Below, in pieces: positions 19,081 through 27,485 of a stretch of DNA of 32,961 nucleotides. Origin of the DNA: Methylococcaceae bacterium. GTDB lineage: Bacteria > Pseudomonadota > Gammaproteobacteria > Methylococcales > Methylomonadaceae. Each line of letters begins with the position of its first letter. The stretch's first letter is position 1. The stretch spans positions 1-32,961 of the forward strand of contig JABFRC010000090.1 of NCBI GenBank assembly GCA_013141375.1. Direction: 5' to 3'. Position numbers and translations under genes: made by a program. The notes beneath the pieces are model-generated. The model worked only from the letters and a program-made list of their open reading frames with translations. It searched no databases and was not told the origin of the DNA.

Positions 19081-22000
19081 ACCTGTCAAGAATAAAGTAG
19101 GTCCGCCTACCGCCAGGGTGTCGTTACCCGTTGTCAACAACACGCCTGTACTACCCAATGTCCACACCCCTTTTGCCCAACCTTTGGTACTGTCTTTGGC
19201 GTAACCGACAGCAACAACAGCTTCAAAAGCAGTGGAGGCAGTAGGGTCCGCATCATAGATGAACAAGCTATCCAGATTGGTTAAGCCACCACCCGCTGTA
19301 AAGGCGCCAGTTGCAGGGCTGTAGGTACCTTTCACCTGGTAAACGGTGTTGTTAGCCAACGCGGCCGGCATTGCCGTAAAAACGTTATTGGTCGCTTCCG
19401 TCGCCACGTTATACAGGGTAGCGCCAACGATAGTGCTTAGGTCCAGAATATCGCCATCCTGCAAACCACTGATCACATCCATGGCGGCCACCGACATACC
19501 GTTACTGGGTGAAGTAACCGTGCCGCTATCGCCTTTAACCAGGGCAATTTGCGAACCCGCCACAGTGTTAATTAAGTTAATGGCGTCCGCACCTTTACCA
19601 CCGGTAATGGCAGCTGTACCTCCAGTGATAATCGTTGTACCTGATTTAGAACCATCAAAGGTAATGCTGTCGTTTAAAAAGCCCGTTTTAATCACGTTTG
19701 TGGCCAAACTTGCAGAGCTCTTTGTGTTGACAGTAAATAAAGCATTGGTATCCAAATGCGCATCAAAGCTGATACCCACGGTGTTCGCACTTTTAGCTTC
19801 GAAAGCAAAAGCTCCAGTGACCGATGCATCAGCTAGCTTTACACTTAGAGCTGTTGTACCAATTGCATCACTAACACTGATTTTTTCAAAGCCGAGGAAC
19901 CTGCTAGAAAATGCTGTCAGGTCTGTTGCGCCGCCTGTCGTACCAGTTAACACCAAAGTATCGGTACCTGCGCCGCCTTGCAAATTATCGGCAGATGTCC
20001 ATTTTCCAGCGGCAGACACGGCGACGGTATCGTTACCGCCACCAGCCAGTACGATGTCACCTACAGTAGCATGACCGCCGATACTGATCGTGTCATCTTT
20101 ATCACCGGTAGTGATGGTGCTGGCACTAAGCGTTTGGCTCATATCAATGATTGCCGCATTACTGTTGCTATTGATGGTCGTAGCATTCGCCAAGACACTG
20201 TGACCTGTGACAGTAAAAATACCTGTAATACCTTTTGCATCAATCGATTTAAAGCTGGCATCACCCAAGGTCACGTTTTGATTGCTGGTGATTTTTACCG
20301 CACCAGTCGCGCCAAAATTACTGACCACTGTATTCAAGGCTGCGCCAGTGCTGTTGGTGAGATTGACGGTTTCATAGCCATCAGTCACCACGTTGGTATT
20401 GGCTACTTTGACATCCAGATTTAATACGTCAGCACCACCACCGGCAGTAAATCCACCGACGCCATCCCCCACATTGCTGTTTAAAGTCAGGTTGGTTACA
20501 CCGCTTTTAAAGGTGAGTGACGTTGCTCCCAGTGTTGCTGATGAGGAGATGACAAAATCATCGGCCGTGGTAATACCGCTCAAATCAACCGTTGTTCCCA
20601 CTTTAGTCAAATCCACATGAAATTTTGCTGATCCGGACAATGTGTCACTAATGGTTGCAATTTTGCCCACGGCAAGATCGACTGCTTCCGCTTTTAAGGT
20701 GACATCCCCCGTGCCTTTGATAGCCAGTGTTGAAGCGGTCGCCAACACGCCAGCCCCCAGCGTTACCACGCTAGGCGTAGCAGTACTGACCAATGTTAGT
20801 CCTTTAAGATCATATGTTGGCACTGATACTAATGATAACGCGGTCCCAGAAAGATTGATCGTCGCAGTATCAGTAGAGCCAGCAGTATCAGTCTTAGCTC
20901 CCAAAGTTATTGTCGTGGCTTTATTTTGAATAATGGTTGGGTTATTGCTAATACCGGTTACCGTAAAGTCGGTCAGGTTATTGCCCGCTTTTACACTGGT
21001 GATGGTCGTACCGTTAACCGCTGTAATAGTGACGCTGTTGCCGGATGTGGAGTCTAGTGTAATCAACTTAGCTTTGGTTATGTTGGTGGCATCAATGGTA
21101 TGACCGCCAAACTTGTCAGTGAGGTTGATATTTTCGATGTTGGTAATTCGTGGTGTTAAATTGCCGCTTACCAAGGCGTTTAAGGTGTCATTATCGGTAG
21201 TGTAGTTATCAACCACTCTATCTATTCCCGCGCCATAACTTACCCCCGTCAAAGCCGCTGTGGCATTAGCGGTTAACGTCAGAGCAGTGGCACTGTCAAC
21301 AGAAAGCACGGTACCTAAGAACACACCCGCCGCAGAATAGAGCGAATCGCCAGCCGTTAAGCCATCCGTAACAAAGTTTGTACCCGTTACTGATGCTGAG
21401 CTTGTGAGCGTAGTAATGGTGCCAGTCACCACTCTAACGCCTTGAAGCGTATCTAAACTGCTGCCATCAACAGTATCGTTACCCAAGGTGAGCGTGGGGG
21501 TGTCACTGGCTGTAGTCAGCACCACTGTTGTGCCCGCCGTGCCGCCACCTGCGCCGGTATCTGTTGTAAATAACAGATTGCCGTTGCTGTCGATAGTAGG
21601 CACCTTGCCGCCAGCGGTTTGATCGCCAGCAATTTTAATCAGCACATCGCCACTGGTTAAGGGTTTAGCGGCAACGCCCGCTTTACCGGGGATGCCTTTG
21701 GTCACCGCAGGCTTTGCCGGCACAGCGGGTACATAATTATCATCTCCGACAGTACCTGAAGCTGATATCGTTCCAACAGCCGCTGAAACAGGCGTCCACG
21801 CTTTACCTGCTTGTGCTGAAGTGCCTGCTTTACCATCGGAGATAAAAACATAAGTATCAGTACCATTCACCCAATAGGCGATTTCACCGGCTTTAGGACC
21901 ATCAGCGCCCACATTAACAGCCGCCTTGGCTGGTATCATCGGGGATTTAAGTGTTGATATAATTTTAGGTGTCGCCGGTGTTTCTTTAGCATCTAACGAC

Positions 22001-23856
22001 GCAGCAACCGCGAGCACTTGATCGTATACAGTAGTAATTGCTCCAGCAAACGATGCTAAACCAACACTACTAATAGTTGCCCCTCCAGGAACTGCAGGAG
22101 CAATTATTGCAGTAACATCAGTTCCAACTTTCGTTTCACCAATTTTGACAGCTGCCCCGGCAGCTACAGCCGCAGTTGGAACGGTTATCGCCGTTTCAAA
22201 TGCTAACGCCGTGGTGTAATCAATAATGTCGTTGTTACTGGGGGCAAAATCCCAAGCGGTGATGGTGTCAGGTGTCAGTGTCGCTGTATCAGTGGCTTTG
22301 CTTAGGTCACCCGTGCCACCTGAAGCAAACACAAAGGTATCAGAACCAGCGCCGCCGGTCAGGGTGTCAGCACCTTTGCCTCCGGCAATGCGGTTAATCC
22401 CGTCATTACCGATTAAGGTGATGTTCGTAGTGAATTTGGATGCATCAATATTGAGGTTTAGGGTGCCGCTAGCAAGCCCATTTGTAGCGATGTTGCTGTA
22501 ATCCCCATTACCAGTAACTGCATCACTCCAAATAACCACTTTTTCAACGTTTTTGACCTTGCCGCTATCCAACACCAAAGTGTTGTAAGTGGGTGAGGAT
22601 GAGTTAAGGGTTTCGTTGAAGATAATGGTGTCAAAACCCGCATCATCTCCATTAGTTAGTGCATTTCCACCTTTTTTTATAAAGTCAGCTCCACCATCGA
22701 TATTTGTAGTGGTCGCCTCTATTGCATGTTTAAACACGAAAGTATCGCCAAAACCACCTACCGTATCAGCAGTACGCTTGCCGCCATCCAATTTATCGGC
22801 ACCACCGCCCCCGATAAAAACATCAGAGACGTCTTCTCGTCCAACAAAGGTATTGGCTGCTCTATTGCCAACGACAGTTAATGCGCCTGAATAACCGGTA
22901 AAATCAACACCGGCCGTAGAAGCGCCGCCAATCACAACACTTTCAATGCCGTTTAACGTGACACCCGCTAGTTTATAAGTGCCCGCGCCTAATAATTTAA
23001 GGGTGTCATTACCCGCTCCACCGGTGATTGAGGTGCCCGAGACCAGATCATTTCCCTGATTAAAAATAAACACATCATCACCGTCACCGCCGCTTAAGGT
23101 GTCTTTACCGCCACCGCCGGTGATTTTGTCGTTACCTGCGCCACCCGTGATTACGTTGGCACCGGCGTTGCCGTTTAATATTAAATCGCTGGTAATCGCT
23201 GAGGCGTTAATGCCCGCTGCCACGGTGCTTTTAACAGAAACCACTGAGTTTTTAAGCTCGCCCAAGGCGATGGTTTCTACATTCGTCAGTTTTGTTTTGG
23301 CGTTGTCATCGAGAATAAAAACACCCGTGCCGGAATACAGCAAGGTGTCTTTGCCATCGCCACCGTCGACGGTGTCTTCCAGCACACTATTGCTGAAAAC
23401 AAAAATATCGTCACCAGCACCGCCTGATAAATTATCCGCACCATTGCCGCCATCGATTACGTCATTTCCGGCATAACCTAATATGGTATCGGCTGCACTG
23501 CCGCCTAATAAAACGTTAGCGCCATCGTTACCTTTTAATGTGATTGGTCCGGTAAGCTGCGAGCCATCGACGTTAATGGCACTGGTGCCAATGTATGAGC
23601 TACTTTCAGGATCGGTAGAAGACAGCTCGTCCGAGCTTTCTGATACTTCAACAAATTCAACGTGCGATAAGCCTTTGGGCAGTAAATATTTACCACTGAC
23701 TAATGCACCAATCCGAAGAGTGTCGGTGCCATCACCGCCATCAATAGTGTCGGTGGCTGATAAGGCGCTCGCGTTATTAACCAAGATAAGATCATCACCA
23801 GATGAACCGGTAATGTCTTGTTTCGTTTCTTTGTAAAACACTTCTTGAATGGCCAT
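16867..23856 (-). CDS. Giant (about 2,329 aa) RTX/beta-strand-repeat surface protein, predicted type I secretion substrate
   Basis: N-terminal GGxGxDxxx hemolysin-type Ca-binding repeats (GGAGNDKITGGGGKDTLSGGDGDDVFIF), Asp/Thr/Gly/Ala-rich, no Cys evident in the mature read-through, C-terminal LTLVV; start MAIQEVFY at 23856 with CTGGAG RBS. Confidence 0.85.
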   Translation of the reverse strand: MAIQEVFYKETKQDITGSSGDDLILVNNASALSATDTIDGGDGTDTLRIGALVSGKYLLPKGLSHVEFVEVSESSDELSSTDPESSSYIGTSAINVDGSQLTGPITLKGNDGANVLLGGSAADTILGYAGNDVIDGGNGADNLSGGAGDDIFVFSNSVLEDTVDGGDGKDTLLYSGTGVFILDDNAKTKLTNVETIALGELKNSVVSVKSTVAAGINASAITSDLILNGNAGANVITGGAGNDKITGGGGKDTLSGGDGDDVFIFNQGNDLVSGTSITGGAGNDTLKLLGAGTYKLAGVTLNGIESVVIGGASTAGVDFTGYSGALTVVGNRAANTFVGREDVSDVFIGGGGADKLDGGKRTADTVGGFGDTFVFKHAIEATTTNIDGGADFIKKGGNALTNGDDAGFDTIIFNETLNSSSPTYNTLVLDSGKVKNVEKVVIWSDAVTGNGDYSNIATNGLASGTLNLNIDASKFTTNITLIGNDGINRIAGGKGADTLTGGAGSDTFVFASGGTGDLSKATDTATLTPDTITAWDFAPSNNDIIDYTTALAFETAITVPTAAVAAGAAVKIGETKVGTDVTAIIAPAVPGGATISSVGLASFAGAITTVYDQVLAVAASLDAKETPATPKIISTLKSPMIPAKAAVNVGADGPKAGEIAYWVNGTDTYVFISDGKAGTSAQAGKAWTPVSAAVGTISASGTVGDDNYVPAVPAKPAVTKGIPGKAGVAAKPLTSGDVLIKIAGDQTAGGKVPTIDSNGNLLFTTDTGAGGGTAGTTVVLTTASDTPTLTLGNDTVDGSSLDTLQGVRVVTGTITTLTSSASVTGTNFVTDGLTAGDSLYSAAGVFLGTVLSVDSATALTLTANATAALTGVSYGAGIDRVVDNYTTDNDTLNALVSGNLTPRITNIENINLTDKFGGHTIDATNITKAKLITLDSTSGNSVTITAVNGTTITSVKAGNNLTDFTVTGISNNPTIIQNKATTITLGAKTDTAGSTDTATINLSGTALSLVSVPTYDLKGLTLVSTATPSVVTLGAGVLATASTLAIKGTGDVTLKAEAVDLAVGKIATISDTLSGSAKFHVDLTKVGTTVDLSGITTADDFVISSSATLGATSLTFKSGVTNLTLNSNVGDGVGGFTAGGGADVLNLDVKVANTNVVTDGYETVNLTNSTGAALNTVVSNFGATGAVKITSNQNVTLGDASFKSIDAKGITGIFTVTGHSVLANATTINSNSNAAIIDMSQTLSASTITTGDKDDTISIGGHATVGDIVLAGGGNDTVAVSAAGKWTSADNLQGGAGTDTLVLTGTTGGATDLTAFSSRFLGFEKISVSDAIGTTALSVKLADASVTGAFAFEAKSANTVGISFDAHLDTNALFTVNTKSSASLATNVIKTGFLNDSITFDGSKSGTTIITGGTAAITGGKGADAINLINTVAGSQIALVKGDSGTVTSPSNGMSVAAMDVISGLQDGDILDLSTIVGATLYNVATEATNNVFTAMPAALANNTVYQVKGTYSPATGAFTAGGGLTNLDSLFIYDADPTASTAFEAVVAVGYAKDSTKGWAKGVWTLGSTGVLLTTGNDTLAVGGPTLFLTGDNNIIDGSVLDTLNAGDAIVDPSITDEDVLNALISGDLTPQIDSVETINITDRDGGHTLTTTTILHAKTLQVDSVNGTSATIAGVKGANIATFKAGDNITALTLNNVEGTGATTPVIVQNKATTITLSDKTADIDMATINLSGTPLILAKGTNALLGINLVSNTASTVTLGTGLIANAAGTIAVSGTGDVTLKAAAADLAVANIATITNTGLTNGAKLHVDLTTVGAAADLSGITADDFTISSTAALTGDLTFKAGITNLTLAKNVIDTGGFKAAGGANTGTDVLNLTETVANAKLLTTDFETVNLINSTNNPLSIATTTATGAALTVTSTRDVTLAAATFKSLDATGVTGSAKISVTAAAGTGATSVIGNQNNTVVDMHLNTGTNTITTFAGNDILTGSSGNDVINSGAGNDIIDITTVNALATPSSGDDRVNAGEGNDTVSVLINQWNTNDVLQGGLGNDTLTLTGTAGTAAVVGTPGAITTTGASFSGFEAITLSGAQTAAASIILADGSVTGSLAFTANQINTAAITFDGSQDTDTAFNINVRGTATTNVIKAGALNDTITFDGNSAASGAAVKAGTVSITAGKGGDSITLLNTLVAGPSTLILDKGDTTALTVTKLALGGTLNLSALTTDVITGLHAGDHVGLSAISTSLLTTQGIVAPSATIPVAFADNQIYQIIGSYASGVFTEAPAGLDSIVVYDADATSGTSFEAIVLTGFAPAGAATLAAGVLTLVV
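19200..21490 (-). repeat. Tandem module A of the giant protein (about 2.3 kb)
   Basis: NDTVDGSSLDTL...TLNALVSGNLTPRITNIENINLTDKFGGHTI...VTLKAEAVDLAVGKIATI...LDSLFIYDADPTASTAFEAVVAVGYA. Confidence 0.8.
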
Positions 23857-23881
23857 GATGCAATCTCCAGATATTAAATTG

Positions 23882-23898
23882 TCTGTGAAACACACAGA
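23882..23898. other. Hairpin TCTGTG-AAACA-CACAGA in the 5' leader of the giant gene
   Basis: 6-bp perfect stem, 26 nt upstream of ATG. Confidence 0.5.
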
Positions 23899-23943
23899 AT
23901 ATTTTGCTGCTTTTTGTATGTTCGTTTGTAAAACTCAGGGTTG

Positions 23944-23970
23944 TTATCGACCTGCCCGGCGATAACTTTA
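23944..23970 (-). promoter_or_regulatory. FliA (sigma28) promoter TAAAGTTA-N11-GTCGATAA for the giant RTX-like gene
   Basis: 14 of 16 positions match TAAAGTTT-N11-GCCGATAA; 88 nt upstream of ATG, comparable to the second flagellin. Confidence 0.75.
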
Positions 23971-24080
23971 GATGAGTTTAGACGTTTTTTGAGGGATTAT
24001 TAGGGATAAGCTCTGTGTAAACTTGCTCACAGTTTTTTGGAGGTGATTTCGCTGTATGTTGCAAACAATCGGGGTTTTGA

Positions 24081-24098
24081 GCGCCAAAAACTTGGCGC
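24081..24098. terminator. Hairpin GCGCCAA-AAAC-TTGGCGC downstream of the GT2 gene, likely operon terminator
   Basis: Perfect 7-bp stem, 4-nt loop, directly downstream of the operon's last stop codon; T-tract weak on the minus strand. Confidence 0.5.
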
Positions 24099-24131
24099 AT
24101 AGGATTTTTTTGAAATACAGCGTTTAATTTT

Positions 24132-24812
24132 TTAAAGCACTTTGCTTTTAGGTTGAATCCGATACGCCAAATAACGTAGCAAAGTACGCCAAAGCGCTCG
24201 ACATATTTTGTAATTTCCTTCAAGCACTTGACCAAATCTTGATTGCCCTGTTCGCTCTCGCGTAACAAACTTCAGTTGACTAATGCGGTATCCATTAAGT
24301 GCTGCAAACATCATCAATTCGGTACCTATTGATCCGTATGAATCAAAATGCCCAAGTGCAGTGTAAATCTCGGTTCGATAAGCTTTCATGCCGCAAAGCG
24401 GGTCTTTGATACCAAAACAAAGCATGGTGAATCCTGCAAACAAATGCTCTGCGAATCGCTGGCGTTTGTGGCGCACACCGATAACAATATCGGCACCGGC
24501 ATCAATTTGATCAATAAAGTCTTGCAGTAAACTGGGCGTATGCTGGCCATCGCCATCTACGGTAATGATTAACTCGCTACCAAGTTCTAGTGCTTTATTA
24601 AATCCAGTATTTAAGGCTTCATCATAACCTCGGTTGTGCTCGTGCGAAACCACCACAGCACCCGCTGACTTGGCCAATTTTGCGGTATCGTCGCGGGACC
24701 CGTCATCAACTACAATTGGCACGCCATAAAGATTTACTGCTTCAACGACTTGGCAAATGGTTGCAGATTCATTCAATGCGGGGATAACGATGGCTATTCG
24801 ATGTCTTTCCAT
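24132..24812 (-). CDS. Glycosyltransferase family 2 (dolichol-phosphate mannosyltransferase-like)
   Basis: IAIVIPALNESATI, VVDDGSRDDT, TVDGDGQHTPSLL, DPLCGMKAYRTEI; overlaps the neuB-like gene by 19 nt. Confidence 0.88.
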   Translation of the reverse strand: MERHRIAIVIPALNESATICQVVEAVNLYGVPIVVDDGSRDDTAKLAKSAGAVVVSHEHNRGYDEALNTGFNKALELGSELIITVDGDGQHTPSLLQDFIDQIDAGADIVIGVRHKRQRFAEHLFAGFTMLCFGIKDPLCGMKAYRTEIYTALGHFDSYGSIGTELMMFAALNGYRISQLKFVTRERTGQSRFGQVLEGNYKICRALWRTLLRYLAYRIQPKSKVL

Positions 24813-25873
24813 CGTAAATACTCTCCTGATTCAATTGTGCGTTTAATGCTTTTACCCATCAGCTTATCCAGAAAATAAGGCGGAATGCCATCATGCGGAC
24901 ATGGGCGCAACACGGTAAGGTGTTCTTTGGTTAAAACCGTATTAATCTCAAGTTGGCTTTGCGCGCAAATGGCTCGACGCTGAAGAACGACGGTTTCCTG
25001 CTCATTGGGCTCTACTTGTTTAACCCCTGTACCCAGTGCATTTTCCAACTCTCGAGTTCGTTCCACCATTTCCCGCCAACAACCAGGATTCATAGAAAAG
25101 GCGTGATCAGGTCCAGATCGCGTCGTGTTATCTGTAAAATGCTTTTCAATCATTCGAGCACCCAAGGCCACAGCACCCAGGACAGTTGCATGACCCGGTG
25201 TGTGATCACTTAATCCAAGCACCAGATCTCTATACATAGCTTGATAGCTGCGCAATACGTTTAAATGAATGTATTTGAAGTTTTCTAGGCTGGCCGTGTA
25301 GTTGGTGTTGCATTGCATCAAGCATAATTTTGGGTTGATTGCTAATGCAGCAGATACGGCACGCTGAACATCATCCAGCGTGGATGCCCCTGTTGCTAAA
25401 ATATAAGGTTTTTGTTTAGCGGCAATATATTCAATCATTTCTATCCAAGTAATATCACCTGAGCCAATTTTGTAAGCGGGCACATAGGGATCAATATGCT
25501 CAACCAAATCAATTGCATAAGGACTGGTAAAAAAAGCAATTCCGGCGTTATCGCATGCCTCTTTTAATTCAGATGTCCAATCAAGACTGACACTGGCATC
25601 CTGATAAACGTCATACACTGACTTATTCCATGAAGATTGGTGTGACTGCTTGCCGTTTAAATGCTTAAAGCCGTGATCGCTAACAATCGTTGCCGCATTG
25701 AAGTGCTGAAATTTAGCAGCGTCTGCACCCGCTTCAGCCGCCTTATAGATAAGATCTTTGGCCCGTGTAAGATCACCGTCATGATTAGCAGCTATATCTG
25801 CGATAAAGTAGGTGGGGGTATCAAGACTGATTTTTTTGCCCTGAATCTCTAATATTGAATCCGGTGAATTCAT
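24794..25873 (-). CDS. NeuB-family (NANA/Pse/Leg synthase-like) nonulosonate synthase with C-terminal SAF domain
   Basis: FIADIAANHDGDLTRAKDLIYKAAEAGADAAKFQ, YKIGSGDITWIEMIEYIA, LGLSDHTPGHATVLGAVALGARMIEKHFT; SAF tail RRAICAQSQLEINTVLTKEHLTVLRPCPHDGIPP. Confidence 0.9.
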   Translation of the reverse strand: MNSPDSILEIQGKKISLDTPTYFIADIAANHDGDLTRAKDLIYKAAEAGADAAKFQHFNAATIVSDHGFKHLNGKQSHQSSWNKSVYDVYQDASVSLDWTSELKEACDNAGIAFFTSPYAIDLVEHIDPYVPAYKIGSGDITWIEMIEYIAAKQKPYILATGASTLDDVQRAVSAALAINPKLCLMQCNTNYTASLENFKYIHLNVLRSYQAMYRDLVLGLSDHTPGHATVLGAVALGARMIEKHFTDNTTRSGPDHAFSMNPGCWREMVERTRELENALGTGVKQVEPNEQETVVLQRRAICAQSQLEINTVLTKEHLTVLRPCPHDGIPPYFLDKLMGKSIKRTIESGEYLRWKDIE

Positions 25874-26751
25874 AAATATTCCTTTGATACTCGGTTAATT
25901 TCATCACGCAATATCGGTAATTTGACACCAAGGGTCTGTTCAAACTTGCTGCAATCCATTCTCATGTCTTTGGGTCGATAGGCTTTTAGATTTATCGCTT
26001 GATCTACTGAAGCACGGCTAACTTCATGGGTTGATAGTCCTAAACTCTCTGCAAAGTAGTAAGCAAAATCAGCCTTGCTCATACCCTGACATGATCCCAA
26101 GTTGAACACGCCGTTGGGTTTATTCTTAACGACTAAAGCTATCAACTCGGAAAGGCTTTGCATGGATAGTGGGGTGAAAAATACATCATCAAATACTTGA
26201 ATCGCTTGCCCACTCAAGAAGGCCTGAAATAGCCAATCACTAAGACTTACTCTTTGGGCACAATGACTAAGACCAAAAAAGTTTGTTCTTAGAATAGTAC
26301 CCGGCACAACCGCTGCAGCCAGTTCCCCAGCATATTTTGAAAATGCGTAATAGTTCGTCAACGTCACTTGCTCTTCAGTATGAGAGCTAGCACCGTCATA
26401 TACTTGGTCGGTAGAAATGTGAATCAGATGACAAGGTTTTGATTGCTGCCTTATCCAAGCGGCAATATTTTCTACCGTTCTGACATTAACTAGGTAAGCT
26501 TGATTGGGATGGTTTTCACACTGGTCGACATTTGTCAGGCCAACTAGATTGATGATCACTGATGGGCAGATTTTATTTAACAACTCTAAAGTTGCGCCAA
26601 ACTCGGTCAAATCTGCAGTGTACCGAGATGTTTTTGTGTGGCCATGTACTTCAACCTCGTAGCCATTACCCTTAAGAACAGGCGCCAGCGATGCACCAAG
26701 TAAGCCTGTACAACCTAGTATCAATATTTTTTCTGGCGTTATTAGGCTCAT
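25870..26751 (-). CDS. RmlD-like SDR family sugar-nucleotide reductase
   Basis: ILILGCTGLLGASLAPVLKGNGYEV Rossmann motif, HISTDQVYDG, YYAFSKYAGE; 4-nt overlap with the neuB-like gene. Confidence 0.85.
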   Translation of the reverse strand: MSLITPEKILILGCTGLLGASLAPVLKGNGYEVEVHGHTKTSRYTADLTEFGATLELLNKICPSVIINLVGLTNVDQCENHPNQAYLVNVRTVENIAAWIRQQSKPCHLIHISTDQVYDGASSHTEEQVTLTNYYAFSKYAGELAAAVVPGTILRTNFFGLSHCAQRVSLSDWLFQAFLSGQAIQVFDDVFFTPLSMQSLSELIALVVKNKPNGVFNLGSCQGMSKADFAYYFAESLGLSTHEVSRASVDQAINLKAYRPKDMRMDCSKFEQTLGVKLPILRDEINRVSKEYL

Positions 26752-26768
26752 TGCTTATTTCTGACTAT

Positions 26769-27467
26769 TTAGGCAATTGAACCTAATAAATTCGCTTTAA
26801 AAACTCTTTCGGCGCGAATCCAATCATCTTCATTATCAATATCCACGACACGCCAGTTAGGAATAATCATACCCAAGCCATCCGTGTGCATCCTTTTATG
26901 TTCTAACCAGGCCGACGCTTTACCCCAATAAAACTGCCCAGCATCGTGATAAGATTTTTCTAAGTCCTGAGTACGCGTCAACTCAAACTCAGGATTAAAT
27001 AGTTGCATTTTGCCATTTTGAAGTTGACGCATTGCTCTCTGTATCGGATGAGCATATTCAGTCACAGGATAGACAAAATCTGCATCCCGACTCTTCATCA
27101 ATTCAAGGGCTTGCTGTAAATCCTCAATTTGTATAAATGGAGAACAAGGATATACGCAGCACACATAATCAAAACTCCAGCCAAGCGCGATACAAGAGCT
27201 AACTGCATGAGCTATAACAGGCACAGTAGCCGTCTGATCATCGGCCAAGTTGTCTGGTCGTATAAAAGGTGTTTGCGCACCCCAATGCCTAGCGATTTCA
27301 GCAATTTCTTCACTATCGCTAGACACGACTATCTCATCAAACAATCCAGATTCTTTTGCTGCACTGATAGCCCAGGCAATCATAGGTTTACCGCAAAAAT
27401 CATTAATATTTTTACGAGGTATACGTTTACTACCAGCTCTCGCGGGAATAACGGCAATATTAGCCAT
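26769..27467 (-). CDS. pseF: Pseudaminic acid cytidylyltransferase-like (CMP-nonulosonate synthetase)
   Basis: IAVIPARAGSKRIPRKNI, FDYVCCVYPCSPFI, DLEKSYHDAGQFYWG. Confidence 0.88.
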   Translation of the reverse strand: MANIAVIPARAGSKRIPRKNINDFCGKPMIAWAISAAKESGLFDEIVVSSDSEEIAEIARHWGAQTPFIRPDNLADDQTATVPVIAHAVSSCIALGWSFDYVCCVYPCSPFIQIEDLQQALELMKSRDADFVYPVTEYAHPIQRAMRQLQNGKMQLFNPEFELTRTQDLEKSYHDAGQFYWGKASAWLEHKRMHTDGLGMIIPNWRVVDIDNEDDWIRAERVFKANLLGSIA

Positions 27468-27485
27468 GGTAATTATTTATTTCTC

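Noticed and set aside
16867-23856. CRISPR-like or satellite array in the repetitive giant gene
   Set aside because: Repeats are in-frame protein modules of degenerate sequence with no regular direct repeat/spacer structure
23978-24268. 96-aa minus-strand ORF overlapping the 3' end of the GT2 gene
   Set aside because: Out-of-frame overlap with GT2, composition does not look like a real protein; remaining region is better explained as intergenic regulatory DNA
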